A DNA stretch of 10,898 nt from Flavobacteriaceae bacterium (lineage in GTDB: Bacteria > Bacteroidota > Bacteroidia > Flavobacteriales > Flavobacteriaceae): assembly GCA_020435885.1 (NCBI GenBank), contig JAGQYU010000147.1:1-10898 (forward strand), in the 5' to 3' direction. The position numbers and the translations under genes are program-made. How positions within the stretch are numbered: the stretch's first letter is position 1; each line of letters opens with the position of its first letter. The notes beneath the pieces were generated by a model. That model did not search any database, was not told the origin of the DNA, and saw nothing but the letters and a program-made list of their open reading frames with translations. This document shows positions 6,247 through 10,898 of this stretch, one piece after another.

Positions 6247-7437
6247 CTAATTGTTGTATTGTTTTAGTGCTTCTTTGATGATGTTTACTGATTTAATAAG
6301 ATCCTCTTTTTTAAGTACATAGGCTATGCGAACTTGATTCAATCCAATACCGGGAGTTGAATAGAAACCGGCTGCTGGGGCTACCATTACCGTTTCGCCA
6401 TTATATTCAAATTTTTCTAACAACCATTGGGCAAAATCATCAGCATTTTTAACAGGAAGCTCAACAATACAATAAAAAGCTCCTCTTGGTTTGGCCACTT
6501 TTACACCGTCTATTTTTTCCAATTCAGCTACAAGCGTATTTCTTCTGTCAACATATTCATGGATAACTTCATCAAAATAACTTTGAGGAGTTTCTAATGC
6601 TGCTTCGCTGGCAATTTGAGCATAGGTAGGTGGCGATAAACGTGCTTGTGCAAATTTCAATGCTGTAGAAATAACTTGCTTATTCTTTGAAACAATATAA
6701 CCGATACGTGCACCACACATACTGTAACGTTTAGAAACCGAATCTATCATAATGGCATGTTCTGCTAAACTTTCATCTTCCATAATGGAAACATGCTTGG
6801 CTCCTTCATAAGCGAATTCTCTGTAAACTTCATCAGAAATTAAGAAAAGATCATGTTTTTTTACTATCTCAGCCAATTTATTAATTTCCTCTTTAGAGTA
6901 AAGGTATCCTGTAGGATTGCCGGGATTACATATTAAAATAGCTTTTGTTTTTGGAGTGATTAGTTTTTCGAATTCTTCAATAGGAGGTAAGGCAAAATTA
7001 TCGTCAATCTTTGAGATAACCGGAACTACTTTAACACCCGAAGCTGTTGCAAAACCATTATAATTTGCATAAAAAGGCTCAGGAATTATAATTTCATCAC
7101 TAACGTCGGCTATAGTACCCAGCGCAAAAAGCAACGCTTCCGAACCTCCGGTGGTAACTATAATATCAGTAGCGCTTACATTGATGTGTTTTTTTTGATA
7201 GTATGAAGCAATTTTTTGACGATAAGTTTCCGAACCTTCGCTACGGCTGTATTCTAATACTTCTACAGTGTTATTTTTAATAGCATCTAGGGCAACTTTT
7301 GGCGTTTTTATATCTGGTTGACCGATATTTAAATGATACACTTTCGTCCCTCTTTTTTTAGCAGCTTCTGCATAAGGAACTAATTTTCTTATAGGTGATT
7401 CAGGCATTGATTTGCCCTTGTTGGATATTGCTGGCAT
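6247..7437 (-). CDS. PLP-dependent class I/II aminotransferase (aspartate aminotransferase-like)
   Basis: Fold-type I aminotransferase of 396 residues, a cytoplasmic enzyme that moves an amino group between an amino acid and a 2-oxo acid. The cofactor lysine is K236 in SVSKRYSMCGARIG (233-246). Other family residues present are NPGNPTG (171-177), the pyridine-binding D202 with Y205 in SDEVY, and R370 in QVRIAYV, which binds the substrate carboxylate. The N-terminal INIGQPD-like segment (LNIGQPDIKTP, 37-47) is typical of the subgroup that includes thermophile-type aspartate and broad-range aminotransferases. The exact amino acid cannot be decided from sequence alone. It is followed without a gap by murB, an association that may reflect only operon packing. 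ATG at 7437 begins a normal-length protein. Confidence 0.93.
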   Translation of the reverse strand: MPAISNKGKSMPESPIRKLVPYAEAAKKRGTKVYHLNIGQPDIKTPKVALDAIKNNTVEVLEYSRSEGSETYRQKIASYYQKKHINVSATDIIVTTGGSEALLFALGTIADVSDEIIIPEPFYANYNGFATASGVKVVPVISKIDDNFALPPIEEFEKLITPKTKAILICNPGNPTGYLYSKEEINKLAEIVKKHDLFLISDEVYREFAYEGAKHVSIMEDESLAEHAIMIDSVSKRYSMCGARIGYIVSKNKQVISTALKFAQARLSPPTYAQIASEAALETPQSYFDEVIHEYVDRRNTLVAELEKIDGVKVAKPRGAFYCIVELPVKNADDFAQWLLEKFEYNGETVMVAPAAGFYSTPGIGLNQVRIAYVLKKEDLIKSVNIIKEALKQYNN

Positions 7438-7572
7438 TATTGAATATATTTAATAGCAAAATTGCAAAAAATTAACCGTATTACCAGTAAAAATTAAGTA
7501 GAATTTGTAAGTTAAAATTATGCCAAAAGTTTTTAACTCATTTTAAAATTTCCTAATTTTAATAGCCTTTAA

Positions 7573-8916
7573 ATGAGAATTTTGTTATCAATATACAGAA
7601 CAATTATATTTTGTTGTATTTTTTTTAGTACAACTTTATCTTTTTCTCAAGATACTTTTAGAATAATTGACGGAAGAGATTCTCAAGCTATTACATTCAA
7701 ACTCATCAATAACTTGATTATAATTCCTGTAGAAGTTAATGGTAGCGAACTGAACTTTTTGCTAGATACCGGAGTTGGCAATACGATAATGTTTAACCTT
7801 TCGGTTGAGGATTCATTAAAGTTAAAAAACACTCAAATGGTTAGAATAAGAGGGTTGGGAGAGGGTAATTATATGGATGCCATTAAGTCTACAAAAAATG
7901 TTTTTAAAATAGGCAGTATAGTAAATGGTAATCACTTGGTGTACGCTATTCCTGGTGAAGAATTTGATTTGGCTTCTAAAATGGGTATTACCATAAATGG
8001 AATTATTGGAGGAAAACTATTTGAAGATTTTGTTGTTGACATTAATTATAATACAAATAGAGTGAAGTTTTATAACTCTGTTGCTTATAAATATATAGAA
8101 TGTAAAAAGTGTGAAGAGTTTCCGTTAGATTTTTACAATGATAAGCCCTATATGGATTTGAACATTGATTTGGGCAATTCTCAACAAATGGATGTAAAAC
8201 TATTAATAGACCTTGGTGGAAGCGACGCCCTATGGCTTTTTGAAGATTCTGATGATAGAATTAAAGCTCCGGATAATTATTATGATGATTATTTAGGTAG
8301 AGGTTTGAGTGGGAATATCCATGGAAAAAGAAGTCAGTTAGAGGAGTTAAAAGTTGGCAGATATTCCTTCAATAAAGTAAACGTAGCCTATCCGGATTCT
8401 TTATCAATAGAACATGCTTATCGAAATAAAAAAAGAAATGGTAGTCTTGGCTCAGGTATTATTAAAAGATTTAGGGTGATATTTGATTATCAAAGTAAAA
8501 AAATTGTTTTTGTAAGACCTTCCAGATATTTTAATGATCCGTTTGTACATAATATGAGCGGAATAGAATTAAGTCATAACGGAAGTATGATTGTCCCTGA
8601 ACGTCAACAAAAATTATTGAGTGGAGATACTACTGATGAAAGAGGTCATTCTACTATTGAGCTACTATATAGTTATGTGTATTCTTTAAAACCATCATAC
8701 AGGATAGCTGTTATCAGAAAAAATTCTCCGGCAGAAAAAGCAGGACTCAAAGTAGATGATATTTTACTGAAAGTGAACGGAAAACCTTCTTATGATTATA
8801 AATTAGAAGAGATTATACATTTATTATCCGTTAAGGAAGGAAAGCAGATACGATTGGTTATTGAACGAGATGGGGTTGAATTAACCTACGCTTTTACACT
8901 TCAAAAAATGATATAA
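7573..8916 (+). CDS. Secreted retropepsin-like aspartyl protease with C-terminal PDZ domain
   Basis: Protein of 447 residues. An N-terminal signal peptide (about 1-25) ends in SFS followed by Gln, a usual cleavage context in Bacteroidota, so the mature protein should be periplasmic or outside. Two retropepsin-like lobes follow. The first has LLDTG (63-67) and the downstream INGIIGGKLFEDFVVD (141-156). The second has LIDLG (211-215) and GSLGSGIIKRFRVIFD (290-305). A PDZ domain fills about 373-445, with NSPAEKAGLKVDDILLKVNG (384-403). Tandem lobes would supply both active-site aspartates, D65 and D213, within one chain, as in pepsins. The second site has Leu where Thr or Ser is canonical, so activity may be reduced or altered. 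The substrate is unknown. It is a single gene, divergent from the aminotransferase gene. Confidence 0.88.
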   Translation: MRILLSIYRTIIFCCIFFSTTLSFSQDTFRIIDGRDSQAITFKLINNLIIIPVEVNGSELNFLLDTGVGNTIMFNLSVEDSLKLKNTQMVRIRGLGEGNYMDAIKSTKNVFKIGSIVNGNHLVYAIPGEEFDLASKMGITINGIIGGKLFEDFVVDINYNTNRVKFYNSVAYKYIECKKCEEFPLDFYNDKPYMDLNIDLGNSQQMDVKLLIDLGGSDALWLFEDSDDRIKAPDNYYDDYLGRGLSGNIHGKRSQLEELKVGRYSFNKVNVAYPDSLSIEHAYRNKKRNGSLGSGIIKRFRVIFDYQSKKIVFVRPSRYFNDPFVHNMSGIELSHNGSMIVPERQQKLLSGDTTDERGHSTIELLYSYVYSLKPSYRIAVIRKNSPAEKAGLKVDDILLKVNGKPSYDYKLEEIIHLLSVKEGKQIRLVIERDGVELTYAFTLQKMI

Positions 8917-8917
8917 A

Positions 8918-8941
8918 AAAGTCTGGACTTAGCCAGACTTT
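8918..8941. terminator. Bidirectional terminator between the protease and DUF1573 genes
   Basis: A perfect nine-base inverted repeat, AAAGTCTGG (8918-8926) with CCAGACTTT (8933-8941), encloses the six-base loop ACTTAG. It sits one base after the protease stop and three bases past the end of the DUF1573 gene. On the minus strand the stem is followed by six T, giving a strong terminator for the DUF1573 gene. On the plus strand the tail is TTTATATTATT. Confidence 0.85.
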
Positions 8942-8944
8942 ATA

Positions 8945-9409
8945 TTATTGATTTTCTAACATGCTTTTTTCTTTCTTTTCGAGTCTCTCAAGGAGACTTA
9001 AACTACTTTCCGGTTTAACATTTCCTTTTATCGAAACTACTTTTGTAGGTTCAGAAGCATTAGAAAAAATGGTTATCCTTTTAGAAAAAACACCTACTTT
9101 ATGAGTTGCATAAACCACTTCAATTTGTCCTTTTTCGCCTGGCATAATAGGTTGTTCAGGCCTTTTAGGAACCGTACATCCGCAACTGGATTTAATATTA
9201 GTGATGATTAAAGGAGATTTGCCAACATTGGTAAACTCAAAAACTCTTTTTCCATCAGAATCCTTTTCAATACTTCCATAATCTAATAGCTCTTTTTCAA
9301 ACTTGAAGATTGGAGCATTTTCATCAATTTTTTGTGCTGTTGCAGGTTCTTGAGAATACGATTTCAAACCTACTAATCCTAAAAATAGGATGAAAACAAT
9401 TTTTTTCAT
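8945..9409 (-). CDS. Secreted DUF1573 domain protein
   Basis: Protein of 154 residues with a signal peptide (about 1-19, ending in SYS before Gln20) and one DUF1573 domain (about 35-130), an immunoglobulin-like beta sandwich. The diagnostic motif is SCGCT (75-79), preceded by FEFTNVGKSPLIIT (57-70) and followed by a PGEKGQIEVVY stretch (90-100). The C-terminal 25 residues are charged and probably form a helix (SLLERLEKKEKSMLENQ, 138-154). DUF1573 proteins are abundant in Bacteroidota and are periplasmic or surface proteins; the biochemical role of the family is not established. The paired cysteines could form a disulfide or bind metal, which is inference. ATG at 9409 gives a proper signal peptide. 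It is transcribed divergently from valS. Confidence 0.92.
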   Translation of the reverse strand: MKKIVFILFLGLVGLKSYSQEPATAQKIDENAPIFKFEKELLDYGSIEKDSDGKRVFEFTNVGKSPLIITNIKSSCGCTVPKRPEQPIMPGEKGQIEVVYATHKVGVFSKRITIFSNASEPTKVVSIKGNVKPESSLSLLERLEKKEKSMLENQ

Positions 9410-9433
9410 TTTTACAACTAATTTTTAGAGGTA

Positions 9434-9441
9434 TAAAGATA
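9434..9441 (-). promoter_or_regulatory. Candidate -7 box for the DUF1573 gene
   Basis: On the minus strand, 9441-9434 reads TATCTTTA, one base short of the TAnnTTTG consensus, 24 bases before the ATG. No convincing -33 element was found, so this is a weak call supported by its position. Confidence 0.35.
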
Positions 9442-9495
9442 CTACTTTACTATTAAATAATAACGGTTAAATTTTTAGCATATTGCTTATAATTG

Positions 9496-9504
9496 TAACT
9501 TTGC
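9496..9504 (+). promoter_or_regulatory. Bacteroidota -7 promoter box for valS
   Basis: TAACTTTGC is an exact match to TAnnTTTG and identical to the box found before lipA. The valS ATG lies 27 bases downstream. I see no clear TTG at the -33 distance. The leader is too short for a T-box or other tRNA-sensing structure. Confidence 0.6.
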
Positions 9505-9531
9505 AAACTGTTTCAAAAACCATTCCAAAAT

Positions 9532-10898
9532 ATGAGCATTCCTTCAAAATATGAAGCTAAAAAGGTAGAAGAAAAATGGTATGATTACTGGATGAAGAAT
9601 AATTATTTTCATTCAAATCCAGATTCCAGAGAGCCTTATACCATAGTTATTCCTCCACCAAATGTAACAGGTGTATTACATATGGGGCATATGCTCAATA
9701 ATACTATTCAAGATGTTTTGGTGCGCAAAGCTCGCTTAATGGGCAAAAATGCTTGTTGGGTGCCCGGAACAGACCATGCATCTATTGCCACTGAAGCTAA
9801 AGTTGTGGCTAAATTGAAGGAGCAAGGTATCAACAAAGCTGATCTTACTCGTGAAGAATTTTTGGAACACGCATGGGATTGGACACACAAACATGGAGGA
9901 ATTATTTTAGAACAGCTTAAGAAATTAGGAGCTTCATGTGATTGGGATAGAACCAAATTCACCATGGATGAAGATATGTCAGTCTCTGTTATAAAGGTTT
10001 TTGTTGATTTGTATAAAAAAGGCTTGATCTATCGTGGGTACAGAATGGTAAATTGGGATCCAGAGGCTAAAACCACACTTTCTGATGAAGAAGTTATTTA
10101 TGAGGAAAAAGCAGGGAATCTATATTACGTAAATTATAAAATAGAGGGTTCTGATGATGTTTTGACTATTGCCACTACTCGTCCGGAAACCATTTTAGGA
10201 GATACTGCTATTTGTATCAATCCAAATGATGAAAGGTTTACACACCTAAAAGGCAAAAAAGCTATTGTGCCTATTGCTAATAGAGTAATCCCGATTATTG
10301 AAGATGAATATGTTGATATGGAATTCGGTACAGGTTGTTTAAAAGTAACTCCCGCCCATGATGAGAATGATAAAAATCTAGGAGAAAAGCATAATCTTGA
10401 GGTAATAGATATTTTTAATGATGATGCTACTTTGAATGGACATGGGCTTCATTATAAAGGAAAAGACAGGTTTGTGGTGCGTAAAGAAATTACCAAAGAA
10501 CTTGAAGAATTAGGGCATTTACTTAAGGTAGAGCAATACTTTCATAAGGTTGGAACTTCAGAACGTACCAAAGCAGTTATTGAACCTAAGATTTCTGCAC
10601 AATGGTTCTTAAAAATGGAAGACCTTGCCAAGCCAGCTTTGGACAATGTAATGAATGATACCATACAATTTCATCCTGCAAAGTTTAAAAATTCATATAG
10701 GCATTGGATGGAAAATGTGAGGGATTGGAATATTTCCCGTCAATTATGGTGGGGGCATCAAATTCCGGCATTTTATTATGGTGATGGTGTCAACGATTTT
10801 GTAGTTGCCGAAACGAAGGAAGAAGCACTGGAAATAGCAAAAAAACAATTGAACAAAGAGAATCTTCTAGTATCAGATCTAACACAAGATCCTGATGC
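9532..10898 (+). CDS. valS: Valyl-tRNA synthetase, N-terminal 455 residues, runs off the right edge
   Basis: Class I aminoacyl-tRNA synthetase that charges tRNA-Val with valine in the cytoplasm. The visible part is the first 455 residues; family members usually have about 870-950, so roughly half is missing beyond the window edge. The catalytic Rossmann fold begins at once, with IPPPNVTGVLHMGH (40-53) containing the ATP-binding HMGH form of the HIGH motif. The CP1 editing domain, which hydrolyses mischarged Thr-tRNA, shows ATTRPETILGDTA (214-226) and GTGCLKVTPAHDEND (266-280). Return to the catalytic core is marked by DWNISRQLWWGHQIP (398-412). The KMSKS motif and the anticodon-binding domain should lie outside the window. 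The frame is intact. ATG 9532 is preceded by a good promoter box and gives the normal family N-terminus. Confidence 0.97.
   Translation, partial: MSIPSKYEAKKVEEKWYDYWMKNNYFHSNPDSREPYTIVIPPPNVTGVLHMGHMLNNTIQDVLVRKARLMGKNACWVPGTDHASIATEAKVVAKLKEQGINKADLTREEFLEHAWDWTHKHGGIILEQLKKLGASCDWDRTKFTMDEDMSVSVIKVFVDLYKKGLIYRGYRMVNWDPEAKTTLSDEEVIYEEKAGNLYYVNYKIEGSDDVLTIATTRPETILGDTAICINPNDERFTHLKGKKAIVPIANRVIPIIEDEYVDMEFGTGCLKVTPAHDENDKNLGEKHNLEVIDIFNDDATLNGHGLHYKGKDRFVVRKEITKELEELGHLLKVEQYFHKVGTSERTKAVIEPKISAQWFLKMEDLAKPALDNVMNDTIQFHPAKFKNSYRHWMENVRDWNISRQLWWGHQIPAFYYGDGVNDFVVAETKEEALEIAKKQLNKENLLVSDLTQDPD

Noticed and set aside
9708..9965. Minus-strand open frame of 85 codons opposite valS
   Set aside because: It is the antisense of the valS catalytic and early editing region and shows no independent coding signal.
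1..10898. Mobile elements, CRISPR arrays, rRNA or tRNA genes, defence or secondary-metabolite clusters
   Set aside because: I saw no transposase or integrase, spaced direct repeats, tRNA-like cloverleaf or toxin-antitoxin pair. All gene boundaries are explained by ordinary chromosomal genes.

Overview
This is an AT-rich stretch of a bacterial chromosome, most likely from the Bacteroidota and probably a Flavobacteriales-like lineage. Three things point there. The promoters match the Bacteroidota -7 box TAnnTTTG (clean copies upstream of lipA, a small membrane-protein gene and valS). Shine-Dalgarno sequences are largely absent. The gene content is typical of the phylum: a secreted DUF1573 protein, a secreted retropepsin-PDZ protein, and export signals ending in SxS followed by Gln. 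Assignment below phylum is inference.

Layout. Positions 1-274 hold no convincing gene, only two small inverted repeats, a strong bidirectional intrinsic terminator and a 25-codon open frame. From 4370 down to 275 a minus-strand block runs, in order of transcription: a 77-residue membrane-anchored four-cysteine protein, a membrane-bound family 2 glycosyltransferase, an ECF-type sigma factor, an NRAMP-like permease that lacks the family's canonical metal-binding motifs, and lipoyl synthase (lipA). The glycosyltransferase, sigma factor and permease are tightly packed and probably form one operon. lipA adjoins it but has its own -7 box, which starts at the permease stop codon. A plus-strand aquaporin Z gene diverges from this block at 4507. 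It converges, through a shared hairpin, on the minus-strand pair aminotransferase-murB, which are joined stop-to-start (TAGATG). A plus-strand secreted two-lobed aspartyl protease/PDZ protein follows. It converges on the DUF1573 gene through a perfect nine-pair hairpin. Finally, valS diverges from the DUF1573 gene and runs off the right edge after 455 codons.

The window serves mainly housekeeping functions: lipoate synthesis, peptidoglycan precursor synthesis, amino-acid metabolism, tRNA charging and water permeation, with a few envelope proteins. I see no mobile element, CRISPR array, rRNA or tRNA gene, or defence system. The points most worth a second look are the permease with GVSH and GWMPAPLDIS where classical NRAMP proteins have DPGN and the TM6 metal site, the ECF sigma factor with no anti-sigma partner beside it, the small four-cysteine membrane protein whose start is fixed by its promoter, and the secreted protease with one DTG and one DLG motif.
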